From Sabellastarte sp. h YS-2021 (taxonomy: Eukaryota; Annelida; Polychaeta; Sabellida; Sabellidae), in the NCBI GenBank assembly GCA_964017235.1, contig OZ024936.1, positions 35,672,040-35,736,039 of the forward strand: a DNA stretch of 64,000 nt, written 5' to 3'. Shown one piece after another: positions 54,001 to 64,000 of this stretch. Position numbers and translations under genes: made by a program. Below the pieces are notes generated by a model, which saw only the letters and a list, made by a program, of their open reading frames with translations, was not told where the DNA came from and ran no database searches. Positions within the stretch are counted from its first letter, which is position 1. The number at the start of each line of letters is the position of its first letter.

Positions 54001-57000
54001 ATCCCAAATTTACAAGAACATCTTTCAAATAACTGATCATGCTAATAATGTACTACTTGCCAGGGCTCTACATTGTTTGACGGTCACAGACAAGTAGATT
54101 CCATGTCTGGGCAAATTGTTTTGCACAGAACTCATCTGATTTGAACACATACTAGCATAATAATTCACCAATAGGTCCAACATGCTTAAATCTTGCTGAC
54201 AAGATTGTTGAAAGTGTACACAGCTCTATATTTATTTATTTATTTGGGGTTTTACGTCACTTTCAACACAGTACAGGTCATATCACGACCAGTAGTTCAA
54301 AGGGCAGAGGAAACCAGTACATACAGTTGGTCGAGGTACTTTACTGTAAACTGTCGACCAACGAGAAGCAACTACCAGCTTTCCCACTTGATGTTGGGTC
54401 CAGAACCGAACTCCGATCTCAGAGGTGAGAGGCGAGAGTGTTACCACTCTGCCACCGTGGCCCCCTACATAGCTCTATAAAAACTTATAGTTTGTGATTT
54501 TTGTCAGATTTTATATTTGTTGTCATTGTTTTGCATTTTGTGGCCATTTATTTAAAGTTTTGCAGAGATATTCAAAATCTCACTGTATCAGGAAGTAGCA
54601 GCTGTCACAAACTGCTAGACCAGAATGATTGTTGCATCCAACGTGGAGTTTGGGCTGGTTGCATGTAACCAACTCATCTATTAGATTGATGTGTCTGTCC
54701 GTCTGTTGTCCATCAACATTTTGCTTTCTGGACTCTAACTCGAACATGTTTCCGCCAATCAATTTTAAACAGAATAGGGTGGTAGGGCACCATATAGGGT
54801 AGGTTGTTTTCGAAGTTGGTGCCATTTGGAAAAACAAGATGGCCACCATGGCTGCCGTCTTGAAATTCTGTTTTTGGCCTCTAACTCGAAGACGCTTGAA
54901 CCAAACGATTTGAAACTCAACAGGATGGTAGGGCACCATCTAGGCTAGCTTGCTTTAGAAGTTAGTGCCATATAGAAAAACAAAATATCTGAAATGGCCT
55001 CCACCTTGAATTTCTGTTTCTGGACTGTAACTCAAAGATGCTTCAACTAATCCATTTGAAACTTAACAGGGTGGTAAAGTGTCCCGTGAAATTTTTCTCC
55101 CTTGAAATTTTTCTTCTTTCTGTGTTTTTACTTTTTACCCATTTCTACGCCATCGCGCATGCACAGAAATGGTTATATTATGAACCGAAAATACTTTATT
55201 TTAGGTTATATTCAACATATTGTTGATAGTTATCGATATTTTTACATTATATTTCTTAAACTATCATTTAACAACAATAAAATGCAATAATAATAATTAT
55301 TGAGATCCGTGGTTTAGAAGGGACTCAGAAGAAAATTTTACTTCCGGGAAAAATTTCACGTTACAAGGGCACCTACTAGGCAAGGTTGCTTTCAAAATTC
55401 GTGCCATTTGGAAAAACAAGATGGCCAACGTGGCCGCCACCTTGAAATTCCTTTTCCAACCTCTAACTCGGAGATACTTCCGCCTATTGATTTCAAACTT
55501 CACAGAATGGTTGTCTGGTTCCTGTCTCCTCTTTCTGGAGCAAAGAAGGGTCTGGTATTGCCCACCATTTTATTCTCCCACTTCCTACCTTCCGGTTGGC
55601 CATTTTAGGGGTCAGTATGCTTACTGCACAACAGAAGAAAGACCAGAGCTCTGCACATGCTCAGTGTAACTTTTAACCTTAATTAGGCGGGTTTCATGTG
55701 ACCAACCCAGCTATTGGCTTGATGTGTTTTGGTTTCCAGATTCTAATTCAAAGACGCTTTGTTCAATCAGTTTGAAACTTAGCAGGATGATAGGACACCA
55801 CCAGGGCTTGGTTGCTTTTGAAATGGGGGTCCATCCATTTGCCTGTTTAGGGCATGCACTCATCTGATATATCTTTGTTTCCTGACTCTATCTTGAAGAT
55901 GCTTTGTCTGATCAACTTGACACTTAACAGGGTGATAGTACACCACCAGTTTGTCGATTTTGGGCGTCCGTCCTCCAAAATATTTTGGTTTCCAGACTCC
56001 AACTCAAAGATGCTTTGTCTGATCATGTTGAAACTTAACGGGGTGACTAGACACCACCAGGGCTTGGTTGCTTTTGAAATTGAGGTTGGTCCATTTATCC
56101 ATTTTTGGCTTGCACTCATCCGAAATATCTTTTATGTCCAGACTCTAACTCATAGACACTTTGTACAATCAATTTGAAACTTTACGGGGTGATTGGACAT
56201 CACCAGGGCTAGGTTGCGTTTGAAATTGGTGTCTGTCCATATGCCTGTTTTGGGCGTGTGCTTATCCAAAATATTTGTATTCCTCTAATTTGAAAACATT
56301 TTGTTCAGTCAGCTTGAAACTTAACAGGGTGATAGGATACCATCAGGGCTAGGTTGCTTTTGAAATTGGTGTCCATCTTTTTTTACCATTTTGGACATGT
56401 GCGTATCCATCCATATTATGCTTTCTGGACTCTAACTCGAAGATATGCTACCAAGGATCGATTTGAAACCAGGGTTGTAGGACACTGCCTAGGCTAGGTT
56501 GTTTTCAAAATTGGTATCCGTCCGTCCATCTGGTCATGTTCAAGTCCGTCTGTCTGGTTAGGTGCGCATCTGTCATCATTTTTGTTCCAGACTTTGATTC
56601 TAAGATGCTTCCACTGATCGATTTCAAACTTACCAAATTTGAAAGACATCACACAGCGCTATTTCAAAATTTCCAGCACAGCTATCATATTGCATACATC
56701 TGGCACCCTATCCCTAGATTCCCTGATACTGCTCAACCCACCTTTTGGGATCTATGACCCCAGTTTCTTGCAGTTATGTTAATCCACTTTTAAAAGGCCT
56801 TATTTGGTTATTTTTTTTAAATGTTTTCTATTTTTTTTCTCATTGTGTTTCAATATTTCTTGGCATTTATTTAACACAACTTTATTTTTAGCTTGTACTT
56901 GTGAGATTGTCCTTGTGAAAACTTTGAAAAAGCAGACATTTGAGTTTCAGGCTGAATAAAATATGAACATTTTAATTCAATTTTATGTTAAGAGTTGGTT

Positions 57001-59988
57001 TTGTTTTCATTTTAATACGCAACATTAAACTAACACCAGTTAGTGATTATCAATAGTGTGCCATACTTTATTCAGAAATTTCATCTCAGTCGTAGTGATT
57101 TGTAATAATTTTAACATTTAGAATTAGCACACTGGCAAAGCTTTGAAGATGACATTGTCTGAAAGACACAGACACGGGAAATGTTAATCTTCTAGTTTGA
57201 ATGAGATTGTCAGGACGAGTTAGTGATATGGTCAGGACAAGTAAAATGAAGGTCACAACAAATAAAATTTCTTGTTCGAGTGGATCTAAAAGCCTGCTGC
57301 TGAGTTAATTTAGGTATAGGAATGTGTTAATTATGAACTCAGTTGCCTTATTACATCATTGAGATACACATTTAGACTATAAGGATGTTAAGGTTTACGC
57401 ATATTGTAATAACTGCCTTAGCTGTGTACAGGAATACATTTCAATGAAAGGTTTTCAAGTACCTTTAAATTAGCTTTTGAAAGGGATGAAAAACCCCAAT
57501 TTTGGTGCTGAGGTTATTGGATTGTCAGTTGATATTAGGAGGTCACCTGTGTATACATAAGGGAACCTAGATAGTGAAAATATTTAGACATATTATGTTC
57601 ACAGTTGTACCTGGCTGTAAAGGTATTGAATTGTCAACAGATGCTCTCAATATTGTGATCTGTATTTATTGGAGCACATGGAGGTGAAGCTATCAAGGTG
57701 AATCAATATTATAATTTGGTCATGCACCTGTGTTTACAGGAGTACCTGGAGAGTGAGGGCATTGAGGTAAACCCCAATGAGGAGTTGCCCCAGGACCCAT
57801 ATATAACCAAGCGTACCAAGGCGGCAGCACTGCAGTCCTTCAAGACACCCTCAGACTTTGACAAGCAGCGTCAGTTCCTGGAGATGGACAGGAAGGTGTT
57901 GAGATTCTACTGCGTGTGGGACGACCGCGACAACATGTTTGGAGAGATGAGGAAGTTCATTATACATGTGAGTGGCCTGCTTTGGTACAACCCTTTTCAA
58001 CCTAGTTCTCTTCTCCAACTCTTTCAGACAAGTTGCTTTTCACCATGTTTTATTGTATGACTAGGAATCTGTGCACTTGCAAGTTAATTGCATGGCTCCA
58101 GAGATGAATTTTTACCAAAAAATCTGCTAAGGAAACATGTAAGTGGTACGTGAATACAGTCTATCAGAAGAAATGTAAGTGGCGTGTGCAGTCTATGCTT
58201 CCCTAACAAACAACTATTATCTTGCATGTAAAATGTGAGAGTTAAATTGAGTAATTACTATTTAGAGGCTCAAATGTTATGGTCTGCTAAAGGAAACATA
58301 AAGTTGTTCCATGCTTATATCATGTATATGTGTTCTTAGAAGACCTATGTCAAGCATGTTTTTCTTCTATGGGAAACATTGTGTTTTTATTAAAAAAAAT
58401 AGATTAATAAATTTAGAATAAATTTCTGTCTTGTTCATTGTTCTGTTGCAGGTAACTATTTCTACTTAATATATTTGATTTATTATAACAGAATGTTTAA
58501 TTGCAGTTCATTAAGGGGTGTGATAACATGGTAGTGTTGCAGAAAAATAACATTGTACACATTATGTTCTCAGTATTACCTTGTTGATGACACAATAGAG
58601 GTACGAGAAGTGCAGAAAACAAACAGTGGGCGGGATCCCTTTCCCATCCTCATAGGCAGGGGCAAAATCCCCGTCAACAGGTAGTTCCAGCATGGCAAAA
58701 CACTAAATAATAAGTACACTAAATAATGACATCATCAGCTTTATAAACCCTTGCTGCATATATGTCATATAATCTGCATGTTGTGATTTACCAGACAGAA
58801 ATGCATCATCTTCTGCATGTTTACAGCATTCTGCATGTTGTCATTGACAGACTGTATATATATTGTAACCCTGGAATGCATCCAAAGAGAGGTTGAGCAA
58901 TGAAGGGAAGTGCACATAGCACATGTATCAGGAAAAAGTTTTTGTTGTTTGAATTATTTGGTTTATAGACACTGCCTGTGGCATATTGTGAAAAATGAAA
59001 GCCAGCCATCCATGCAGCAAAAGCTCAGTGAAACACTTTGTAGGCATTTGGAATTGACAGTCCAGAAAGAGTCGGGTGGTAAGATTATATTGAGTGTGTG
59101 GGAAAGTTGACTAATTCCTAAGATCATACAAAATATAGGATATGCCCACAAAATATTAATTAGGTATGCATGATGCACAATCTCTCTTTTGATACGGGAC
59201 ATTCTACAGGATTCTGTAGGACAGAATCTGAAACTTAATGATGTGTCACTCCAATGTGTATACTCAATAATCTATCTGTTGTGATTCAATGCAAAACACT
59301 GAAACATGAATCGACAAAAGCTTGATTGTTCTATCAATAAACCTTGACGGCTATTCTCATTCTGAACATGAGAGATACTAAAACAATTAGTTTTAATTTC
59401 TGTCAAAGAAATATCATGTTGAAACAACACTACTGTATGTATCAAAAAATTTTCTGTAAAAAAATTGATTTGATAATAAACATTAGAACTGTAAAAGATA
59501 AAAAATTTCACTAGTTTGTAAAATAATTCATTAAACTTTGTTGCCCTCGGATTAAATCACTCATGAAGTTTTTAACCCTCAGCTAATATCAATCGTGCTT
59601 TATTGTCCATTCAAGTCTCACCTGTAAATAGTGCATACAATTGAGATGCTGGTTAAGTGATTCCTCCTAATGTCTCTGCATGCATGGTGGCCAACTGGAT
59701 GCTTGTGCACTTTTGGTCTAATGATGGACTTGTGAGACCATTACTTAGCAATAGATATACTTCAGTTGATCTCTTAGTTGAGATCTCTACCTTGCAGTAC
59801 ATCCGGTTGATGTTTTGATTGACATCAGCACTTTGTGGTAAGCATCTGTGGTTGATTCTGGACTGACTTGGCTACTTGTAGTACTTCCTGGTAGATGACA
59901 CATTAGAGGTGAGAGAGGTGCACCCACCTAATGATGGCAGAGATCCCTTCCCAGTTCTCATTCAGAGGCACAAAGTGCCCATCAACAG
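48022..59988 (+). CDS. EFHC1: EFHC1-like DM10-domain ciliary protein, 5' part
   Basis: Spliced coding exons at 48022-48069, 51997-52218, 52379-52529, 53685-53821, 57740-57967 and either 58574-58680 or 59882-59988. They join in frame to 297 codons plus 2 nt. EFHC1 (myoclonin1, Rib72 in Chlamydomonas) is a microtubule inner protein of ciliary doublets. Evidence: the N-terminus [12 protein letters not shown], the stretch [28 protein letters not shown], the first DM10 domain ([42 protein letters not shown]) and the start of the second ([27 protein letters not shown]). Wording is closer to EFHC1 than EFHC2. All introns are GT-AG. The rest of the second domain, the third DM10 domain and the EF-hand must lie past 64000. 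The promoter has an X-box. Confidence 0.93.
48297..48529. mobile_element. TA-flanked MITE in EFHC1 intron 1 (233 bp)
   Basis: About 42-bp inverted ends starting CACGGGTGGTCAC, each containing two copies of AAGATAAACGGTCACG-like sequence. TA on both sides (48295-48296, 48530-48531). Tc1/mariner-type by duplication. Confidence 0.88.
49988..50934. mobile_element. hAT-like non-autonomous element (947 bp) in EFHC1 intron 1
   Basis: The ends CAGGGTTGGCAGTTTTT and, reversed, CAAGGTTGGGATTTTTC, with TTGGATAC/TTGGGTAC as an 8-bp duplication (one mismatch). Subterminal TTTTTCCGG-rich blocks mirror each other. No transposase seen. Confidence 0.8.
51544..51720 (+). mobile_element. Possible pogo/Tigger-like remnant
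   Basis: CAGTAGAACCTCTATTATCT resembles pogo/Tigger terminal repeats, and GGTTGGATAATAGAAG and GGAGGTTTGATAATTGATAG echo it. The right border is not clear. Confidence 0.35.
51997..52218 (+). CDS. EFHC1: EFHC1 coding exon 2
   Basis: 74 codons, phase 0 at both ends, acceptor TTATTACAG, donor GTATGT. Encodes [12 protein letters not shown] through VAWDKK, including RPTVGIGG. The open frame before 51997 is intronic. Confidence 0.95.
52379..52529 (+). CDS. EFHC1: EFHC1 coding exon 3
   Basis: 50 codons plus 1 nt, acceptor AACTACAG, donor GTAGGT. Encodes the start of the first DM10 domain ([25 protein letters not shown]). Intron 2 is only 160 bp. Confidence 0.95.
53191..53421. mobile_element. Non-autonomous element with CTCTGCCAAGG ends, EFHC1 intron 3
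   Basis: The ends CCTCTGCCAAGG and CCTTGGTGAAGG form short inverted repeats. The inside contains GTGATCCAGATCACTT (shared with the array at 32.7-34.3 kb) and GTAATCCTGCTAACATACAA. Exact borders and target duplication are uncertain. Confidence 0.5.
53685..53821 (+). CDS. EFHC1: EFHC1 coding exon 4
   Basis: 2 nt plus 45 codons, acceptor ATTTTTAG, donor GTAAGA. Encodes [20 protein letters not shown] through FNCDKWTR, the end of the first DM10 domain. Confidence 0.95.
54231..54470 (-). mobile_element. tRNA-derived SINE in EFHC1 intron 4
   Basis: On the minus strand: a tRNA-like head with an A-box TGGCAGAGTGG, a B-box-like GAGTTCGGTTCTGG, a body with a GACGTAAAACCCC end and an (AAATA)n tail. Flanked by 9-bp duplications AGCTCTATA (54222-54230, 54471-54479). 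The style is that of bivalve/gastropod SINEs. Confidence 0.82.
54580..56740 (+). repeat. ~150-165-bp array in EFHC1 intron 4
   Basis: About 12 degenerate units with CTCTAACTCGAAGATGCTT, GATTTGAAACTTAACAGGGT, GGGCACCATCTAGGCTAGG and, in the left half, AAAACAAGATGGCCACC. ORFs are by-products. Interrupted by a MITE at 55079-55366. Confidence 0.85.
55079..55366. mobile_element. MITE with CGTGAAATTTTT ends (long form)
   Basis: GTGTCCCGTGAAATTTTTC and GAAAAATTTCACGTTACA are inverted ends. It shares its left 100 bp with the short form at 16375-16502. Confidence 0.68.
57740..57967 (+). CDS. EFHC1: EFHC1 coding exon 5
   Basis: 76 codons, phase 0 at both ends, acceptor TGTTTACAG, donor GTGAGT. Encodes [20 protein letters not shown] through GEMRKFIIH, the linker and the start of the second DM10 domain. 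Codons are more GC-rich than the introns. Confidence 0.95.
58574..58680 (+). CDS. EFHC1: EFHC1 alternative exon 6a
   Basis: 107 nt: 35 codons plus AG, acceptor TGTTCTCAG, donor GTAGTT. Encodes [13 protein letters not shown], then [15 protein letters not shown]. It shares 24 of 35 residues with exon 6b and has no stop or frameshift. Inclusion of both 6a and 6b would break the frame, so the two would be used alternatively. It could instead be a silent exon duplicate, but the intact splice sites argue for use. Confidence 0.8.
59882..59988 (+). CDS. EFHC1: EFHC1 alternative exon 6b
   Basis: 107 nt, same phase as 6a, acceptor CTACTTGTAG, donor GTAGTC. Encodes [13 protein letters not shown], then [15 protein letters not shown]. 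Its [11 protein letters not shown] wording is nearer to typical EFHC1 proteins than 6a, so this is probably the ancestral version. Confidence 0.92.
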
Positions 59989-60340
59989 GTAGTCACAATG
60001 TGTTCGATTAGCTTAACAAGTCACAGCTCACATCTATATTATATATAGAACTTGGGAATATGAAAACAATTTTGTAAAACAATTCTATAATGTAGGAAAG
60101 TGCAAGGCTATGATGATCATAACTATATATATATATCTTGTACATAATTGTACTGTGCATGTACTCTTTAATTTTATCTGTGTATCTGAAATTACATATT
60201 GTTGTATTTGTGTTAACTGCATGTCATTGAATAAACTGTCTACATGTTGTACACTTTGTCCAATAATTATAAAACTATTAATTAAGCTCAGTTCTCACAA
60301 TATCATTTTACCTGCATGTTTCTCTATTAATTATATCCCC

Positions 60341-60407
60341 AGACGAAAGTCGGGGATATATTGGATTCAGGTCCGTCGCGCCGCCGCCGCCGCCGCCGCC
60401 GCCGCCG
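60341..60407 (+). repeat. ATATCCCC hairpin plus (GCC)n microsatellite
   Basis: ATATCCCC..GACGAAAGTC..GGGGATAT hairpin, then GGATTCAGG and about ten GCC triplets. This is the counterpart of 2093-2156 in opposite orientation and marks the left end of the repeat that fills intron 6. Confidence 0.75.
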
Positions 60408-60409
60408 TA

Positions 60410-62350
60410 GAAATTTCCTTGTGGACGCGATAACTCAAAAACAAATTAACATTTTTTTTTCAAACTTGGTACACATGTTAAGGGTGCCCAAAGGAAGATC
60501 CCTATTTTAAGGTGACCTTAAACTCCCAGTAAAAAAGAACTTATGGCCACCTTAAGGTCAGAAATTGGACTTTTGGCCACTTAGAGCCCTGTAGGTCACA
60601 AACTATGATGCTCAGCTGGCTGAAATTTTACCTGACAACACATTAATATGTTCTTAGTACATGTGCCGAAAATCACGACTTTAAGTTGAGGAGAAAATTG
60701 TCTTTGAGGCCCATAAATACCCCCACTTAGGGATTTTTTGCTATACTTTTCACATATTTTGCCCTATAATTTGGAAGCGGTAATTCTGATGAGTCTCAAA
60801 CTGTGCTAGGTATAACTTTGATATGTAATCCTTGTCTGTAGAAAATTTTAGGGCTGTAGGTTTACCCAAAGGGGTCGACTTAAGGTCTCAAAAGTGCCCA
60901 CAGAGACCCAATTTATGCACTTTTTGCCACTTTCAAGCACTGTAGCTTTCAAACTATGTCTCTCATCTAAGTTAAATATCATCTGGGAATATATCTATGT
61001 GTTTTCTTATATGTGCCCCAACATTTAGGCCTTTAATAGACAGTTAACCTGTGTATCAGGACCATAAACACCCACCCGAGTGACCCTTATAAGACATTTT
61101 TCACATCTTTTTCCCTGTAACTTGGAAATGGTAAGTCTGAGAAGTTTCAAACTGTATTAGATATATATTCTGTGTGTAATCTTAGTATGTAACAGATTTT
61201 AAGTCTGAAGCTTTAATTTTGAAGGTCAAATTGAGGTCTCTAAAAGGCTCCCAAAGACCCAATATTTGGACTTTTGGCTACTTTTAAGCCCTGTGACTGT
61301 CAAACTATGTGACTGATAGAGCTCAAATCCTATCTGGGAAGATATTAGTATGTTATTTATATATGTGCCAAAAATTAAGGCTTTAAGAAGACATTTAACC
61401 TGTGTATGAGGACCATAAATCCCCAGCCGAGTGACCATTTTTAGACATTTTTCACATATTTTGCCCTGTAACTTGGAAATGGTAAGTCTAAGAAGTTTCA
61501 AACTGTATTAGATGCATATTCTATGTGTAATCTTAGTATGTGACAAATTTTAAGTCTGAAGCTTTAATTTGAAGGCCACATTTAGGTCTCTAGAAGGCCC
61601 CATAAAGACCCAGTATTTGGACTTTTTGCCAATTTTAAGGCCTGTGACTGTTAAACTATGTGACTGATAGAGCTGAAATCTCATCTGGGAATACATTATT
61701 ATGTTCTTTTTACATGTGCCAAAAATCAAGGCTTCAAGTAGACATTTAACCTGTTTATGAGGACCTTAAACACCCACCTGAGTGACCCTTTTAAGACATT
61801 TTTCACATATTTTGCTCTGTAACTTGGAAATGGTAAGTCTGAGAAGTTTCAAACTTTATTAGATACATATTCTATGTGTAATCTTAGTATGTAACAAATT
61901 TTAAGTCTGAAGCTTTAATTTGAAAGCCACATCGAGATCTCTAAAAGGCCCACAGAGACCCAATATTTGGACTTTTTGCCACCTTTAAGCCCTGTGACTG
62001 TTAAACTATGTGATTGATGGAGCTGAAATCCCATCTGGGAATGCATTATTATGTCCTTTTTACATATGGCGAAAATCAAGGTTTTTAGTAGACATTTAAC
62101 CTGTGTATGAGGGCCATAGACACTCGCCCAAGTGCCTTTTTGGACATTTTTTCCGTATTTTGCCCTGTTATTTGGAAATGCTTAGTGTGACAAGTCTTAA
62201 ACTGTATTATATATAATTTTTGTTTGTTATGTATGTCCCCCAAAAAGTTTCAGATCTGTAGTTTAATTGCTAAGGTCTCTTTAACAATTGTAAAATGCCC
62301 ACAGAAACCCAATTTATGGACATTATGCCACTTTAAAGCCCAGTAACTGT
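60410..62350 (+). repeat. ~351-bp array in EFHC1 intron 6
   Basis: About 5.5 units with GACTTTTTGCCACTTTTAAG, CCCTGTGACTGTCAAACTATG, GACATTTAACCTGTGTATGAG and TTTTGCCCTGTAACTTGGAAA. Period read from 61292, 61643 and 61994. Non-coding. Confidence 0.9.
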
Positions 62351-62693
62351 CAAACTATGTGGGTTATAGAGCTGAAATCTTTGAATTTTTAAAAGGAAAT
62401 GCCTGTCTATTTAAATTTTGAATATTAATAATGTTATGGCTATCTTAGTCTTTTAAGAACTTATTTTTGTGTGTTATACCTCTGCTTGCTGAGTTTTTCA
62501 CTTTTTAAAATGAAACTGGTTAAACGCCGGTTAAACATATTCAAGTAGACAAAATGGACACTTTAAGTGAGCTTTAAGTCCCAATATTAATGAAATTATA
62601 TCCGTATGTAGTAAAACTAGGGGATTTTTAACCCTCAACTAGCCCAGTTTTATTCAACTTGCCTCAGTTAATTTTGACACAGCTCCTACAGTT

Positions 62694-63230
62694 ATGAACT
62701 CATTTCAGTTGATAATCACATACTTAAAATTCTCAATTCTTTTTGTATTTGAGTACCCCTTTTATATAGATTGTTTGTTTACCATTTATGCTGTAGCACT
62801 CCATCTCTTTGAGAGAACATGTAAACTGTGTAAAAAAGAAGTAGAAGATGAGATACATTTTGTTTGTGTTTGTCCAGCTTTAGAGCTGATTCGTATGAAA
62901 TATTTCAAAATTTTAAATATAGATAAATCTGAATTATTAATAGATCAATTATCAAGGGTATTAACTCATATGAATGTCAATATGGTTATTAATTTTATTT
63001 TTGATTTGTGGCAAGAAAGAAAAAGTAAAGTATATTGTTAATTTTTATGTATTGAATTGCTGTCTTTATTTACTGTATCTTACCTCAAAATATGTTTGCT
63101 CTGTTTGTTATTAACTCTCTATTTAAAGTGACTTATAAGCCCATATAGGGCTGGGTATTACTTCAATAGTTTTTGTATAATCCTTGTCAACATAATACAT
63201 GTCACTATAATAAACTAATAAACTAAACTA
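62694..63230 (+). mobile_element. 3' end of a LINE (non-LTR retrotransposon)
   Basis: The frame ending at 63041 encodes a Cys/His motif CKLCKKEVEDEIHFVCVC, followed by a helical tail, as found at the C-terminus of many LINE ORF2 proteins. A ~190-bp AT-rich 3' region follows, ending in (TAAAC/TAA)n-like repeats near 63205-63230. The reverse transcriptase is missing, so this is a 5'-truncated insertion within an EFHC1 intron. Confidence 0.65.
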
Positions 63231-63396
63231 AGTCCCAACCCACATCCCCCACCCGGATTCCCCCCACCCACCTCTGGGACCTCCAGCTATATTGAGTGAC
63301 ACTAAATAAACAAAGGTATTTAATGATATCAGATGAGAAACAAAGACCTCAATGGGGTTGCAGATCTTGTGTAATAGTGAGAGAGGTGTGGAGAAT

Positions 63397-63425
63397 GGGA
63401 GGGGGGTGGGGGTGGGAGGTGGTGG
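63397..63425 (+). other. G-rich tract, potential G-quadruplex
   Basis: GGGAGGGGGGTGGGGGTGGG provides four G-runs with short loops on the coding strand of EFHC1 intron 6. A C-rich tract lies at 63235-63285. Confidence 0.55.
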
Positions 63426-63589
63426 GCTTCATTACATATAACACAAAGGGGAGTCAGAACTGAGATTGTGTCACATATTTAGGTTGCATATATATGGACC
63501 ACATATACAGGTATAGAGGAAATGAATAACTGAAAACAATTTGCAAATTCTAAAAATAATATAATAAAATAATAATATAAATAATTTTT

Positions 63590-63870
63590 TTTTAAATAAT
63601 ATTTTATTTGTGAACAAATATAGAAACAGATATGCACTTTTGGGATTATGAATTTTAGAATGGACATTGAATCATCAATCATTTAAATACTTTGAAGGAA
63701 GATTGAAAAGTATGATGAGTTGAGTTAAAAATAATATTTTATTTGTCAACAAATATAGAAACAGATATGCTCTTTTGGGATTATTATTTTAGAATGGACA
63801 TTCAATCATCAATCATTTAAATACTTTGAAAATAGGTTTAGAGTTATCATTGCAGGAAGATTGAAAATAT
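63590..63870 (+). repeat. ~135-bp tandem duplication
   Basis: Two copies of AATATTTTATTTGTNAACAAA, AACAGATATGC and GAATGGACATTNAATCATC, at about 63593-63725 and 63731-63870. Confidence 0.8.
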
Positions 63871-64000
63871 AATTTGAGTTATGTATTCGGCGTCTGGGGA
63901 TACACCATCTTCCTTGGAAGATATAAACAGAGTAGATTGATGTGCTGAAGTTCATATAATAATGGGTAATTATGTTTTTAAAAATTCCCGATCAAAACCT

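Noticed and set aside
54396..54470. Functional tRNA gene on the minus strand
   Set aside because: A- and B-box-like sequences are present but no intact cloverleaf is evident, and it is the head of a SINE with an A-rich tail and target duplications.
57000..57700. Additional EFHC1 exon between 53821 and 57740
   Set aside because: Exon 4 (phase 0 end) joins exon 5 (phase 0 start) with the expected DM10-linker wording and no residue is missing.
60110..60433. 107-codon ORF ending in poly-alanine
   Set aside because: The alanine run is the (GCC)n microsatellite and the rest lacks coding character. It lies in an EFHC1 intron.
62694..63041. Independent small host gene
   Set aside because: The CxxC...H...C tail and the following TAAAC-rich 3' end fit the end of a LINE ORF2, not a complete protein.

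Overview
The window is eukaryotic nuclear DNA: AT-rich, intron-bearing and dominated by repeats. The best-supported host gene is an EFHC1-like (myoclonin1/Rib72) ciliary gene whose 5' part fills the right quarter on the + strand. The repeats suggest a marine invertebrate, probably a bivalve or another mollusc: arrays built on a GACCTTTGACC motif, a mollusc-type tRNA-derived SINE, two tyrosine-recombinase retrotransposons, and Helitron-like ends joined to tandem arrays. This taxonomic call is inference from repeat style, not a database match.

Layout. 1-2.1 kb: ~155-bp satellite, part of it organised as a 310-bp dimer. 4.1-4.5 kb: a promoter-like patch and a possible first exon of an unknown gene. 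4.5-6.6 kb: ~150-bp array containing a GGCCGCC motif. 6.95-14.16 kb: a complete tyrosine-recombinase retrotransposon with split direct repeats (Ngaro/PAT layout) and three intact ORFs, inserted in a satellite. 14.7-17.4 kb: minisatellite and degenerate arrays, ending at a Helitron-like 3' end. 18.1-18.7 kb: more of the GGCCGCC array. 21.03-27.44 kb: a complete DIRS1-type element on the minus strand, with inverted terminal repeats, an internal complementary region and three long overlapping ORFs. 29.3-35.6 kb: four further satellite families, one interrupted by a hAT-like MITE. 35.8-36.7 kb: a decayed Mutator-like transposase. 36.8-40.1 kb: TA-flanked MITEs, a second Helitron-like 3' end and more satellite. 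40.60-44.30 kb: a foldback-type element whose inverted arms consist of a 40-bp minisatellite, with a transposon nested in a transposon in the right arm. 44.3-47.8 kb: hairpin MITE, old SINE, hAT-like MITE.

EFHC1. An RFX X-box and a TCTCGCGAGA element lie 120-155 bp upstream of the start codon. Coding exons 1-5 and two alternative versions of exon 6 run from 48.02 to 59.99 kb. The remaining exons must lie beyond the right edge. The two exon 6 copies are both 107 nt, in the same phase, with intact splice sites and 24 of 35 identical residues, and reading frame allows only one per mRNA. This looks like mutually exclusive splicing inside the second DM10 domain. The introns carry MITEs, a SINE, arrays and a LINE tail.

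The most unusual items are the alternative EFHC1 exons with their ciliary promoter signature, the minisatellite-armed foldback element, the split-direct-repeat retrotransposon whose AATGT core can be read at all three junctions, and the 2.1-kb double-open reading frame in the DIRS element.
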